A stretch of DNA of 64,000 bases. Origin: Bacteroidota bacterium. GTDB lineage: Bacteria; Bacteroidota; Bacteroidia; UKL13-3. Below, piece after piece: positions 8,220 through 16,651 of this stretch. The stretch lies in contig JAZKBU010000006.1 in NCBI GenBank assembly GCA_040388375.1, forward strand, positions 310,001 to 374,000, written 5' to 3'. Every line of letters begins with the position of its first letter. Within the stretch, counting starts at the first letter, position 1. A program made the translations under genes and the position numbers. The notes under the pieces are model-generated. The model was not told the origin of the DNA and ran no database searches. It worked only from the letters and a program-made list of their open reading frames with translations.

Positions 8220-9149
8220 ATGGAAGACAATAAGCAAAAGTCAAATCGTATTGCCATACTTATTCCTTGGGCGTTAGTAGGAATTTTAACAATACTCAAT
8301 GGTTTTTTTATTTATAATTATTTTAAAACTGATAAAAAATTAGCTGATACCGAAGAAGTTTTATACTCTACCACGGAAGCTAAAAACTCGCTGGATTCAT
8401 TGTTGAATATTACCAACGATGAATTGGCTAGTTATAAAGGTCAAAATGCTTCGCTTGATAGTTTAGTAAGTCAGAAGGATAATGACTTAAAAATGTATGC
8501 GGAAAAAATCAAACGTTTGTTATCGCAAGACAGAGTGAGCAAAGCTGATTTAGAAAAAGCATTGGATGAAATAGATGAACTAAGATATTACAAGAAAAAA
8601 TATCTTTCGCAGATTGATTCTTTATCTGGTCAGATTGTAAATTTAAACAACGAAAACAGCCGTCTTAAAGGCAATATTGATAATCAAAAAAGAAGTAACG
8701 AAAACTTAAGTTTGGAAAATGCAGGTTTAAAAACCAAAGTAGCTATTGGAGCCAAACTAAGTACCAATGCCATTGCTGTTACAGGTGTGAAAATAAGAAA
8801 CAATGGTAAAGAAAAAGAAACCATGAAAGCTAAACAGGTTGAGCAATTAAAATTTACTTTTAAAATTGGCGAAAACTATGTAGCAGAACGAGGCAGTAAG
8901 GATATTTATTTAAAAATTTCATCGCTGGATGGAACAACACTTTATAACCAGGCTACAGGAACGGCTACTTTTAAATTCCAGGGAGAAGAATCGCTTTACA
9001 GCCAAAAGAAAACCATTGACTTTACACAAGAAGCACAGGATGTAATTATTTATTGGGCTAAAGGCTCTGAATTTGCATCGGGTAAATACAAAGCTGAATT
9101 ATTTGCAGAAGGATTTAAAATAGGTAGTGTTGACTTTGAACTAAAATAG
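8220..9149 (+). CDS. Membrane-anchored coiled-coil protein of unknown function
   Basis: A 309-residue protein. A short cytoplasmic N-terminus (MEDNKQKSNR) is followed by one transmembrane helix (about 12-33), then a long heptad-rich coiled coil (about 40-180) and a C-terminal beta-rich domain (about 185-309, KIGENYVAERGSKDIYLKI, ending SVDFELK). I prefer the ATG at 8220; an upstream TTG (8211) is in frame but overlaps a promoter-like TATTTTTG. The topology (N-in, coiled coil and beta domain outside) resembles envelope scaffold proteins of Bacteroidota. I recognise no named family. It is a single gene closed by a strong terminator. Confidence 0.75.
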   Translation: MEDNKQKSNRIAILIPWALVGILTILNGFFIYNYFKTDKKLADTEEVLYSTTEAKNSLDSLLNITNDELASYKGQNASLDSLVSQKDNDLKMYAEKIKRLLSQDRVSKADLEKALDEIDELRYYKKKYLSQIDSLSGQIVNLNNENSRLKGNIDNQKRSNENLSLENAGLKTKVAIGAKLSTNAIAVTGVKIRNNGKEKETMKAKQVEQLKFTFKIGENYVAERGSKDIYLKISSLDGTTLYNQATGTATFKFQGEESLYSQKKTIDFTQEAQDVIIYWAKGSEFASGKYKAELFAEGFKIGSVDFELK

Positions 9150-9170
9150 TTTAATTACTCAAAATGAAAT

Positions 9171-9207
9171 AAACAAAAGAGGCTGCCAGTGGCAGCCTCT
9201 TTTGTTT
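9171..9207. terminator. Bidirectional terminator between convergent genes
   Basis: A 17-bp perfect stem (9171-9187 with 9191-9207, GC core GAGGCTGCC) closes a 3-base AGT loop. It serves the coiled-coil gene (+) and the COG3014 gene (-). Confidence 0.9.
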
Positions 9208-9238
9208 TATAGTATTGTGTCTAAATATGCTGTAATAA

Positions 9239-10657
9239 TTATCTAACTACAATATTGCCATACCTATCTACTAAATTAGTAAACTGTAGGGTTTGAAAGG
9301 CTTGAAAATTGGTTTGTCCCTTTTTCATATCTACAAAAAATTCATTCTTTTCTAATGAATCTTTATTGCTTGTTTCTAAACGTATTTTCTGTGGCCCAAC
9401 TGGTAAAAACATTCGGGTATAATTAATAGAATATGGCAATAACTGCCAATTTCTGGTATCAGCCTGCTCTGTAAAAGTATTTAATAAATTAAGCGCCAAG
9501 CCCGCTCCTTCGTTTTGGTTACGTGCTACTTGCTCTGCAGCTTGTTTTAAAGCCAAGCGTAATACTGCTTCACCTATTTCTTTCAGCATCCTGTCATCTA
9601 AGCTTTTATAGGCTATGGCATTAATATCTTCAGCCAAACACAAATCGCTTCTGTTGTTTAAACTATCTACAATTTGTGCTTTGTTATAAAGTGGCACCCG
9701 CGTTAAATATTTAGGCCAAGCTACTCTCACAACTTTAAGTCTTGACAAGCTTTTTTTCTCGTCTTCACTACCTACGTAAAAAGGAAAATGCAATCCTAAG
9801 TCGGCATTTACAAAATCAACCCAACCGTTTTGTAAAGGTATTATGGCAAAGTTAATGGAGTTCTCATCTTTAACCGGACCTAAACCATTGTTCCAAAAGA
9901 AAACCAAAGGAGCGGTTCCTTCAGGCATTGGCTGCACTTTCATATTAAACTCACTTTCGTATTGGCTCACTTCTTCACTAAAATGAATTAGTCGGGCAGT
10001 ACGCAAAATATCTTTCTTTAATTGCAGAGGAATATCGGTGCCTAACTGGGTAACATAATCTTCTTTGTATATGTTATAAGCATTTCTATAAGCAATAAAA
10101 GCATTGTTATAATCTTGTTGTGCATCGTAAATCATACCCAATAAATTATGGGCAAAAGCATCGCGCCTGTACTTGTTTTTATTTTTATATAAATCGTTTA
10201 CGCGTTGGCTACTTTCTATCATTCTTTTGCAAGCAACCAAGGCATTATCATAATCTCCCAATTGCACAAAATTCATGGTTGAATAATAGTGTATGAGTAT
10301 TTGCTCAAATGTTTCTCCGTTATAGGTAGTAAAATTGGGATTGGTAAATAAACTTACAAAACTCTCTGCATAGTTTTTTCTAAAATCTTCTACAAAATAG
10401 TCCGCTTGCTTAAAGTACAGATTGCTTTCAGTATTTTTTCCATTCATCCAAAGTACAGTGCCTTTGTTTAAATAAAACAGCAAAAGATTGCGTTTAGGTT
10501 TTTGCCATTTTTTATCTTTCATCAAGGTTTCCGCTTGATTTAAGTTTCCATTATAAACAGCTTGCATTAAATCATAACTTTTCTGGTAGTAAGTGGTACA
10601 AGCACTTAACACCATAGTTATAACTATTGCTACTAATATGACTACTCTAGATTTGAT
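9239..10657 (-). CDS. COG3014-family lipoprotein (start codon unusual, probably ATC)
   Basis: A protein of about 470 residues. After a lipobox (VLSAC) comes an all-helical TPR-like region (about 30-220 of the mature part, with LLGMIYDAQQDYNNAFIAYRNAYNIY) and a beta-rich C-terminal region (PLVFFWNNGLGP onward). This is the COG3014 family, which is typically encoded with LpoB and YcfL and is linked to outer-membrane-side control of peptidoglycan synthases. The first ATG (10615) gives only MVLSAC, too short for a signal peptide. The frame stays open upstream and encodes a complete lipoprotein signal, K-S-R then VVILVAIVITMVLSAC, with no ATG, GTG or TTG before a stop. An ATC at 10655-10657 followed by AAA (Lys) is the best start. 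It lies downstream of lpoB, with a hairpin between them. Confidence 0.85.
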   Translation of the reverse strand: MKSRVVILVAIVITMVLSACTTYYQKSYDLMQAVYNGNLNQAETLMKDKKWQKPKRNLLLFYLNKGTVLWMNGKNTESNLYFKQADYFVEDFRKNYAESFVSLFTNPNFTTYNGETFEQILIHYYSTMNFVQLGDYDNALVACKRMIESSQRVNDLYKNKNKYRRDAFAHNLLGMIYDAQQDYNNAFIAYRNAYNIYKEDYVTQLGTDIPLQLKKDILRTARLIHFSEEVSQYESEFNMKVQPMPEGTAPLVFFWNNGLGPVKDENSINFAIIPLQNGWVDFVNADLGLHFPFYVGSEDEKKSLSRLKVVRVAWPKYLTRVPLYNKAQIVDSLNNRSDLCLAEDINAIAYKSLDDRMLKEIGEAVLRLALKQAAEQVARNQNEGAGLALNLLNTFTEQADTRNWQLLPYSINYTRMFLPVGPQKIRLETSNKDSLEKNEFFVDMKKGQTNFQAFQTLQFTNLVDRYGNIVVR

Positions 10658-10718
10658 GACTTTGTTATTTAAATGATGGAGATGATTATTTCCTTAAGCA
10701 ATACTATTTAAGCAAAAC

Positions 10719-10752
10719 AAACACCTTAAACCCAATGATTAATAAGGTGTTT
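10719..10752 (-). terminator. Palindromic terminator-like hairpin after lpoB (34-bp repeat copy 1)
   Basis: AAACACCTTA (10719-10728) pairs with TAAGGTGTTT (10743-10752), followed on the minus strand by GTTTTGCTTAAA, a weak T-tract. It lies between lpoB and the COG3014 gene. The same arms with the same spacing recur at 46861-46894 downstream of clpP. Confidence 0.6.
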
Positions 10753-10770
10753 GCTTAGGTCTTTTAATGA

Positions 10771-11355
10771 TTAGTTTTTAACTAATTTTTTAATTTGTTT
10801 TTGGCCAATCCAAACTTTTTCATTGCTTTCTAAGTCAGATAATTCAAGGTTTACTTGGTATGCCACTGATTTGCGATTTTTATATTCATCGGTAATTGAA
10901 GTAATAACACCGTTCATCATAAAATCAGCTCCTTTTTCTTTACCCCATTTCTTTTTGCTTTCTTCACTGGCAAATGTTTGTTGGTCGTTGCGTTCTTCAC
11001 GTAATTGATTACGCTCGTCAGCACTTTGCACTACGCTCACACGTCCTTCGTTTATAAAGGCTACTTCCATGTTTTTAATAAACATAGTTGCATCAATATA
11101 CTCGCTGGTTTTGTTACGGATACTACCTATAATAACAACAGGTTTGCGGTTATGTGTTTTTTCAAAATTAGCAATCCAAGCTCTGGTCAATACGTCTTTA
11201 GTCATTTCTTCTGCAACTAATTTACTATCCGTATCGTTCCATCTGCCGCTAATATCAGTTTGAGTATTAGGATCTACTCTTTCAATTTTTCTGTTTCCAC
11301 ATGATGAACTAACCAAAATTCCGGCAATGCTCATTACAATCAATAATTTTTTCAT
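10771..11355 (-). CDS. lpoB: Penicillin-binding protein activator LpoB-like lipoprotein
   Basis: A 194-residue outer-membrane lipoprotein. The signal peptide MKKLLIVMSIAGILVSSSC has its lipobox Cys at residue 19. The mature part shows SGRWNDTDSKLVAEEM (about 36-51) and PVVIIGSIRNKTSEYID, which match LpoB-like activators that reach through the periplasm to stimulate the bifunctional synthase PBP1b in proteobacteria. In Bacteroidota the partner synthase is not established from this window. The COG3014 lipoprotein gene follows on the same strand, as in other genomes carrying this pair, which supports the call. Confidence 0.85.
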   Translation of the reverse strand: MKKLLIVMSIAGILVSSSCGNRKIERVDPNTQTDISGRWNDTDSKLVAEEMTKDVLTRAWIANFEKTHNRKPVVIIGSIRNKTSEYIDATMFIKNMEVAFINEGRVSVVQSADERNQLREERNDQQTFASEESKKKWGKEKGADFMMNGVITSITDEYKNRKSVAYQVNLELSDLESNEKVWIGQKQIKKLVKN

Positions 11356-11451
11356 GATTACTTATTTTTAATTTTTCTTCAACATTACAAAATGCTTGCC
11401 AAAGTTACACAAACTTTTTGATGAAGAAATTTTCACCTAATTTTTTGGCAA

Positions 11452-11459
11452 TAATTTTG
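11452..11459 (+). promoter_or_regulatory. Candidate -7 promoter element (TAATTTTG)
   Basis: TAATTTTG matches TAnnTTTG exactly, 47 bases before the tlpA ATG. No well-spaced TTG -33 element is seen. Confidence 0.45.
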
Positions 11460-11506
11460 ATAAATGAATATTTAGCTATTATTTAGCCAAAGCAAATAAA
11501 ACTAAC

Positions 11507-12007
11507 ATGAAAAAATTAATTATCACACTATTAGCGGCTTTTTCGCTTACTTTCATATACGCACAAGAGCAAAAACAAACTTTACCTGATTTAAATTTAA
11601 AAGATGTAAACGGTAAAGTGGTAAATGTAAAAGATTATGCAAAAAAAGGCAAAATTGTAATTATTAGCTTTTGGGCTACTTGGTGTACTCCTTGCAAAAA
11701 AGAATTGAACAATATTAACGAACTGTATGACGAATGGAAAACCAAATACGATGTAATTGTGGTGGCTGTTTCTATTGACAATGCAAGAAATGTAATGAAA
11801 GTAAAACCATATATTGATGGTCAGGCTTGGCCTTTTGATGTATTGTTGGATGTAAACAGCGATATGATGAGAGCCATGAATGTAGTAAACCCTCCGCATA
11901 CCTTTTTATTGGATAAAGCGGGCAACGTAGTTTATAGCCATACAGGTTATTTGGAAGGCGATGAATTTGCTTTGGAAGAAAAAATAAAAGCAATCGTTAA
12001 CAAGTAA
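11507..12007 (+). CDS. TlpA-like periplasmic thioredoxin-fold protein
   Basis: A 166-residue exported protein. The signal peptide ends near IYAQ (residues 1-20), and a TlpA/ResA-type thioredoxin domain carries WATWCTPC with active-site cysteines C60 and C63, followed by a cis-Pro loop NPPHTFLLD (about 128-136). Family role: reducing disulphides in the periplasm, for example for cytochrome c maturation or as a general thiol reductase. No cytochrome biogenesis gene adjoins it, so the substrate is open. It is a single gene with its own -7 element and terminator. Confidence 0.9.
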   Translation: MKKLIITLLAAFSLTFIYAQEQKQTLPDLNLKDVNGKVVNVKDYAKKGKIVIISFWATWCTPCKKELNNINELYDEWKTKYDVIVVAVSIDNARNVMKVKPYIDGQAWPFDVLLDVNSDMMRAMNVVNPPHTFLLDKAGNVVYSHTGYLEGDEFALEEKIKAIVNK

Positions 12008-12024
12008 TTTTAAAAATATTTTGG

Positions 12025-12052
12025 AAACCAGCTTTTTAACGAAAGCTGGTTT
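12025..12052 (+). terminator. Rho-independent terminator after tlpA
   Basis: An 11-bp stem AAACCAGCTTT (12025-12035) with its complement (12042-12052) closes a 6-base loop and continues into a T-run to about 12056. Confidence 0.85.
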
Positions 12053-12110
12053 TTTATTTATATAGCCGGGAATGCAAAACTTAGCTTTTTAAAAAAATTG
12101 CCCACAGCTA

Positions 12111-12140
12111 TTTGATAGCAAGCTAAACCGATTATTTTTG
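12111..12140 (+). promoter_or_regulatory. Promoter of the pyruvate dehydrogenase beta gene
   Basis: TTTG (12111-12114), an 18-base spacer and TATTTTTG (12133-12140) form a full Bacteroidota-type -33/-7 promoter. The -7 box ends 22 bases before the ATG. Confidence 0.75.
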
Positions 12141-12162
12141 CAACACTTTTTATAAAACCATA

Positions 12163-13140
12163 ATGAGAGTAATACAATTTAGAGAAGCCCTGCGCGAAGC
12201 CATGAACGAGGAAATGCGTAGAGATAAAGACATATTTTTAATTGGCGAAGAGGTTGCTGAATACAACGGTGCCTACAAAGTGAGCCAAGGTATGCTTGAA
12301 GAGTTTGGCGAAAAAAGAATTATTGATACACCTATTGCCGAATTAGGTTTTGCAGGAATTGCTGTTGGTGCTGCCATGAATGGTTTGCGTCCAATTGTAG
12401 AGTTTATGACTTTCAACTTCTCATTAGTAGCTATTGACCAAGTAATTAACTCTGCTGCTAAAATGTACCAAATGAGTGGTGGGCAATTTAATATGCCTAT
12501 GGTTTTTAGAGGACCAACTGCCAGTGCAGGTCAATTAGGAGCACAACATAGCCAGGCTTTTGAAAACTGGTATGCTAACTGCCCGGGTTTAAAAGTAGTA
12601 GTCCCTTCTAATCCATACGATGCAAAAGGTTTATTAAAAACCGCCATCAGAGATAACGACCCGGTTATTTTTATGGAAAGCGAGCAAATGTATGGCGACA
12701 AAGGTGAAGTACCAGAAGAAGAATATTTAATCCCAATTGGCAAAGCTGTTACCAAACGTGAAGGAACTGATGTGACTATTGTTTCATTCGGTAAAATTAT
12801 AAAAGTAGCTTATGCTGCTGCTGAGGAATTAGCCAAAGACGGTATTAGCGCAGAGATAATTGATTTACGCACTGTACGCCCTATCGACTATGATGCCATT
12901 ATTGAATCGGTGAAAAAAACAAACAGATTGGTTATAGTAGAAGAAGCTTGGCCTTTGGCAAATATCAGTACTGAAATTACTTATATGGTTCAAAAAAATG
13001 CTTTCGATTATCTGGATGCACCGATTCGTAGAATCAATACCGCTGATACTCCGCTTGGTTACGCTCCAACTTTTGTAGAAGCCTTTTTACCAAGTGTAAA
13101 ACAAATAGTAACTGCGGTAAAAGATGTAATGTACAAATAG
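12163..13140 (+). CDS. pdhB: Pyruvate dehydrogenase E1 component, beta subunit
   Basis: A 325-residue protein, full length for the alpha2beta2-type E1 beta subunit. The N-terminal thiamine-diphosphate-contact region includes IFLIGEEVAEYNGAYKVS (about 24-41) and IIDTPIAELGFAGIAVGAA. A transketolase C-terminal domain follows (about 190-325, DGISAEIIDLRTVRPID). It works with E1 alpha, E2 and E3 to convert pyruvate to acetyl-CoA. The alpha gene is not adjacent, so subunit genes are scattered here. A branched-chain 2-oxoacid dehydrogenase beta subunit is the main alternative, but the motifs read better as pyruvate-type. It has its own strong promoter and terminator. Confidence 0.92.
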   Translation: MRVIQFREALREAMNEEMRRDKDIFLIGEEVAEYNGAYKVSQGMLEEFGEKRIIDTPIAELGFAGIAVGAAMNGLRPIVEFMTFNFSLVAIDQVINSAAKMYQMSGGQFNMPMVFRGPTASAGQLGAQHSQAFENWYANCPGLKVVVPSNPYDAKGLLKTAIRDNDPVIFMESEQMYGDKGEVPEEEYLIPIGKAVTKREGTDVTIVSFGKIIKVAYAAAEELAKDGISAEIIDLRTVRPIDYDAIIESVKKTNRLVIVEEAWPLANISTEITYMVQKNAFDYLDAPIRRINTADTPLGYAPTFVEAFLPSVKQIVTAVKDVMYK

Positions 13141-13184
13141 TTGTTGGTTGATAGACCATAGATACATCTTATCTTATAAAAATT

Positions 13185-13215
13185 AAAAAAGCTACTCATA
13201 TCGGGTAGCTTTTTT
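13185..13215. terminator. Terminator between pdhB and the cupin gene
   Basis: AAAAAAGCTAC (13185-13195) pairs with GTAGCTTTTTT (13205-13215) around a TCATATCGG loop. A-run and T-run flanks make it usable in both directions. A very similar hairpin lies in the lpxC leader (25639-25659). Confidence 0.85.
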
Positions 13216-13219
13216 AGTT

Positions 13220-13717
13220 TTAATAGGTCATTTCATCAATTAAGTTAGCTAGGTGCGGATGCTGATTTTGTAGAATTGATTTATTGGCTAGTTCAAAATC
13301 GGCAAAGTCAAAACCCGGGGCAACGGTGCAGCCTACTAAGCTAAAGCCGTTTGCAACTTCGCAACGTGAGCCAAACCAATTACCTGCTTTAATTACACAT
13401 TGAAAGGTTTCGCCTGCTTCTATATTTCGTCCAAGCTTATGGGTAATTAAGGTTCCATCGTTTTCTATTTCGTAGATGGTTAATGTATCGCCATCGTAAA
13501 AATGCCACATTTCATCACTGGCTATTTTATGAAAAGCAGAAAACTGTCCATACTCCAGTAAAAAATAAATACCTGTGCTGGCATTTTTATCACCCTTAAA
13601 GTTGGGTGTTAAAGCATTGTTTTCAATGATTAAATCAGCCCGATATGTTTCTTTAAAAGCCCCGCCTTCTACATGCTTTGTTAAGCCTAATTTATCTATA
13701 TAATATTTTGCATTCAT
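13220..13717 (-). CDS. Cupin-fold DUF985 protein
   Basis: A 165-residue cytoplasmic protein matching the DUF985 (cupin_5) family: EGGAFKETYR near residue 17, STGIYFLLEYGQFSAFHKIASDEMWHFYDG (about 47-76) and a VAPGFDFADFELA tail. These are single-domain beta-barrel cupins; some members are reported sugar or metal binders, but no reaction is assigned. It lies 5 bases after the GH53 gene on the same strand, so it is the last gene of the long minus-strand operon that begins with the TolC-like gene. A role in sugar handling fits the neighbours but is inference. Confidence 0.85.
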   Translation of the reverse strand: MNAKYYIDKLGLTKHVEGGAFKETYRADLIIENNALTPNFKGDKNASTGIYFLLEYGQFSAFHKIASDEMWHFYDGDTLTIYEIENDGTLITHKLGRNIEAGETFQCVIKAGNWFGSRCEVANGFSLVGCTVAPGFDFADFELANKSILQNQHPHLANLIDEMTY

Positions 13718-13722
13718 TTGTT

Positions 13723-14829
13723 TTATTGTATTACTAAACTATCCAAAGCGGGTAATGCTTTGTTTTTAAAATCGAACAAGGTGAGGTTTTCCCAAGGTGA
13801 ACCATCAGTAGCCATTGCACCTTTATAAGCTACCCATTCAGGAGCCCAATAACACATACCATAATTGGTATTCACTGATTGATTTTTTACAACTATTTTC
13901 TTTAACTCTCTTATAAAATTTGCCTGCCCGTTTACATCTGCTTTTAAACCTGCTATTAAATTGGTGGAGTCTCCCAAAACATTTGTTGTCCAGTCATTCC
14001 AAAGCATGGTAAATGGATAGGCTGTTTCTGCTATCACTATGGGTTTGTATAATGTACTTAAATAAGACAAGGCGATGTCTAAATCATTCCATTTATTGCC
14101 ATGCCACCACGGGTAATAGGAAATACCTACTATATCAAACTGCACATGGCTATTGATAAGCATTTGAAAATATTCGCGTGCCCCGGCATAGCCCGCATAA
14201 TGAATCATTATTTTGGTTTGTGGCAATTCTTCTTTGCAAGCTTTTATAGCTTCAATAAGCAGCTCTGCTAAATGCACATTATTACTATCAGCAAATGAAT
14301 TGATGCGACCTACCGGCCACAAAAAACCATTGTTAATTTCGTTTCCTACCTGAATATAATCGGGCGCTGCATTTTGTAATTTAAGTGCTCGTAGTGTACG
14401 TTTTGTGTATTGGTAAATACTATCTTTTAATAATAATAGCGGTAAGTTATTCCATGCTTTGGGCGTAGTTTGACTACCCGGATCCGCCCATATATCTGAA
14501 TAATGAAAATCGAGCCAGAACTGCATCCCTGCTACTTTTATACGTTTGGCAAAATCCATTACTTCCGGCAATGCAGATTGTGTATTGACGGGGTTATTCC
14601 ATAATCGCACCCTGATGGTATTAATACCTTTATTATGTACTAAATTTAAAATAGGAACCGCTGTCGAATCTTTATAATACAATACATTGTTTTGCTCCAT
14701 AAGCGGAGTAAAGGAAAGGTCTAATGCATTAATAATATTGGGCTTTTCGGAATTAATAGAAACAGTATTGCTTTCTTTATTGCAAGCAAATAATATAGGC
14801 CATATAAGCGCATATAGTAAGTTTCTCAT
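13723..14829 (-). CDS. Glycoside hydrolase family 53 lipoprotein (endo-beta-1,4-galactanase-like)
   Basis: A 368-residue protein with a short lipoprotein signal (lipobox LFAC, Cys16), so it is probably surface or outer-membrane attached. It carries the GH53 signature: WLDFHYSDIWADPGSQ (105-120), VGNEINNGFLWP with the acid/base E164, and IAETAYP with the nucleophile E268. The family cleaves beta-1,4-galactan side chains of pectin and arabinogalactan. Its place is odd: it lies inside a polysaccharide assembly operon rather than beside SusC/SusD genes. It may therefore trim the cell's own polymer. The start overlaps the end of the preceding OmdA-like gene by 4 bases (ATGA), implying translational coupling. 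Confidence 0.88.
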   Translation of the reverse strand: MRNLLYALIWPILFACNKESNTVSINSEKPNIINALDLSFTPLMEQNNVLYYKDSTAVPILNLVHNKGINTIRVRLWNNPVNTQSALPEVMDFAKRIKVAGMQFWLDFHYSDIWADPGSQTTPKAWNNLPLLLLKDSIYQYTKRTLRALKLQNAAPDYIQVGNEINNGFLWPVGRINSFADSNNVHLAELLIEAIKACKEELPQTKIMIHYAGYAGAREYFQMLINSHVQFDIVGISYYPWWHGNKWNDLDIALSYLSTLYKPIVIAETAYPFTMLWNDWTTNVLGDSTNLIAGLKADVNGQANFIRELKKIVVKNQSVNTNYGMCYWAPEWVAYKGAMATDGSPWENLTLFDFKNKALPALDSLVIQ

Positions 14830-15326
14830 TCTTCTTTACTTTTATGAATATGGAATGTACGTATTTTTATTTTTTCGGCTAATTCTAAAGCACGCTTTAT
14901 TCGGCTATCTATATTTTTTACGGTGGTTATATAGTGAACCAAACTTCTTTGGTAGCCTCTGGTATAAGCATAAAATATTTTACTGGCTTCTTCGTCTTGC
15001 TCTAATACGGAAAGTAACTCTTCGGGTATTTCTAATTCATCTGAATCAACCAAACTAAAAGATACTGCAATGGGTTGCGGGCCTACTTCTAATTTACAAG
15101 CTTTACGCAAAGGGCCGCTAATCATAAAATATTTACCGGCTTCTTTGGCACTTTGTATAGCTAAATTAAACGGGTATCCGTTTATAGTTCCTTTTACTCT
15201 TATTCTACCTTTTACAACCGGTAACTGACTTAACACATCAGGAGGAATAAAAATACCTTTATACGAAATACTTGACGATACATTTGACAAGACTCCTGCG
15301 AACGTATAAACTTTACTATAATCCAT
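14826..15326 (-). CDS. YdeI/OmpD-associated family protein (DUF1905 + OmdA)
   Basis: A 166-residue protein with two parts: an N-terminal DUF1905 beta-barrel domain (about 5-100, VKGTINGYPFNLAIQS) and a C-terminal helical OmdA/YdeI segment (about 105-160, FYAYTRGYQRSLVHYITTV). Members of this family have been linked in enterobacteria to resistance to bacteriocins and antimicrobial peptides; the biochemical function is unclear. There is no signal peptide. It sits 2 bases downstream of the flippase gene and overlaps the GH53 gene, so it is part of the polysaccharide operon, although its link to that pathway is unknown. Confidence 0.82.
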   Translation of the reverse strand: MDYSKVYTFAGVLSNVSSSISYKGIFIPPDVLSQLPVVKGRIRVKGTINGYPFNLAIQSAKEAGKYFMISGPLRKACKLEVGPQPIAVSFSLVDSDELEIPEELLSVLEQDEEASKIFYAYTRGYQRSLVHYITTVKNIDSRIKRALELAEKIKIRTFHIHKSKEE

Positions 15327-15328
15327 TT

Positions 15329-16651
15329 TTACATATTGATAGATATAACAAAGGCTACGAGCATTAATGTGGAGAATATATAGTACTCAATAACGGGAGT
15401 GTATTCTTTAAAACGAATGCCTTCCATTTTACAATAAATAACAAGCTGTATTTTTTCTACTAAAAATGAAATGGCTGTGGCATAAGCAATACCTGCAATA
15501 CCAATCCACTGCACAAACCAAATAGCCAATACTACATTTACTATAAGCACATTGGTTGAAACCAAATAAAAAGCGCGTGTTTTAATTAATCCTGTTAAAA
15601 CTGTTTGAGGAAATACAAGTCGGCTAATGATTAACAGTAATGATATATTGAATATTTTATACCCTTCTACGAAATTTACACTGTATAAATAAATGTATAA
15701 ATATTTGCTGGTAAATAACAATATGATAGCTAAAGGAAACATCCATAACATTAATTTCCGGCTACTTGCTTTTAAGCGACCCAAACCTTGTTTCAGTAAT
15801 CCTTCTTTGTTTAAATTAGCTATTTCACCACTGTAAATGTTACTTAACGAGTTGGCCATAATTAAAAATATAGGCAACTCTTTTGCTCCGTATCTAAATA
15901 CCGCAAACTCTGCTTCAGTAAAATTATGTTCTACTATAAAGCTATTGATGTATTCCATACTGCCACCAAGTAATATGGAAAACATAAAGGGCATTACCTT
16001 AACCATAAACTCTTGTATAAGTCTTGTGTTAATACTTATAGTGGAGTATTTCATTAATAAAATAATGGTATAATTAAACTTAAGTAGCGCTAATATTACC
16101 AATAAATTAACTGCCAGATTAAGTGTTTGACCAAAAAACAAAGGCAAACAAAGCATTAATACATGGGCTGTAAATGTTACTATACCCCATATAATTAAGG
16201 ATCGGAATTTCCCTTTTAAATAAAATATATAATCGACTATGTAGGTGGGTGTATTTAAAAAGACGACCAATGAAAACATCTGGTATAAATAAAAATCGCT
16301 TTTTTTATAAAGACCAAAACAAAGGGTAATGGCTCCTGCCACAAAAGCAAATACAACCATTAAAGCAAAAGCATTGAATAAAATTCTTCGCTGCCGATCT
16401 TCGTTACTCGCATTAAAAAAAGGTACAAGGGTATTACAAATGCTGGATACCCAAAAGAAAGTTAAACCCGAACTTACTACCATTAACAGCTCGTATCTGC
16501 TTATAATGCTAGTACCATAAACAGTACTGAACCTGTAAAAAGCAATTTTTGCTAAAAGGACTGAAATAAGAAAAAAGGTACCATACCGCAGAAACTGATA
16601 TAGTTGAAGTGAATTGTATTTGGTTAGTTTTAAGTTTTCCTTTTTTATCAC
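15329..16651 (-). CDS. Polysaccharide flippase (Wzx/MATE-like)
   Basis: A 440-residue polytopic inner-membrane protein with about 12 predicted helices, similar in layout to the polysaccharide biosynthesis/oligosaccharide flippase family (Wzx, MVF superfamily). Its expected role is to move undecaprenyl-linked repeat units across the inner membrane. It starts at GTG (16651), whose GTGA overlaps the TGA of the preceding ligase/polymerase gene; that coupling fixes the start. Its neighbours (ligase/polymerase, co-polymerase, TolC-like exporter) match a Wzy-type pathway. No glycosyltransferase gene lies in this operon, so sugar assembly must be encoded elsewhere. Confidence 0.85.
   Translation of the reverse strand: MIKKENLKLTKYNSLQLYQFLRYGTFFLISVLLAKIAFYRFSTVYGTSIISRYELLMVVSSGLTFFWVSSICNTLVPFFNASNEDRQRRILFNAFALMVVFAFVAGAITLCFGLYKKSDFYLYQMFSLVVFLNTPTYIVDYIFYLKGKFRSLIIWGIVTFTAHVLMLCLPLFFGQTLNLAVNLLVILALLKFNYTIILLMKYSTISINTRLIQEFMVKVMPFMFSILLGGSMEYINSFIVEHNFTEAEFAVFRYGAKELPIFLIMANSLSNIYSGEIANLNKEGLLKQGLGRLKASSRKLMLWMFPLAIILLFTSKYLYIYLYSVNFVEGYKIFNISLLLIISRLVFPQTVLTGLIKTRAFYLVSTNVLIVNVVLAIWFVQWIGIAGIAYATAISFLVEKIQLVIYCKMEGIRFKEYTPVIEYYIFSTLMLVAFVISINM

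Noticed and set aside
13140-13184. Missing pyruvate dehydrogenase alpha subunit as a deletion
   Set aside because: The beta gene has its own promoter and terminator; separate alpha and beta loci are common in Bacteroidota.
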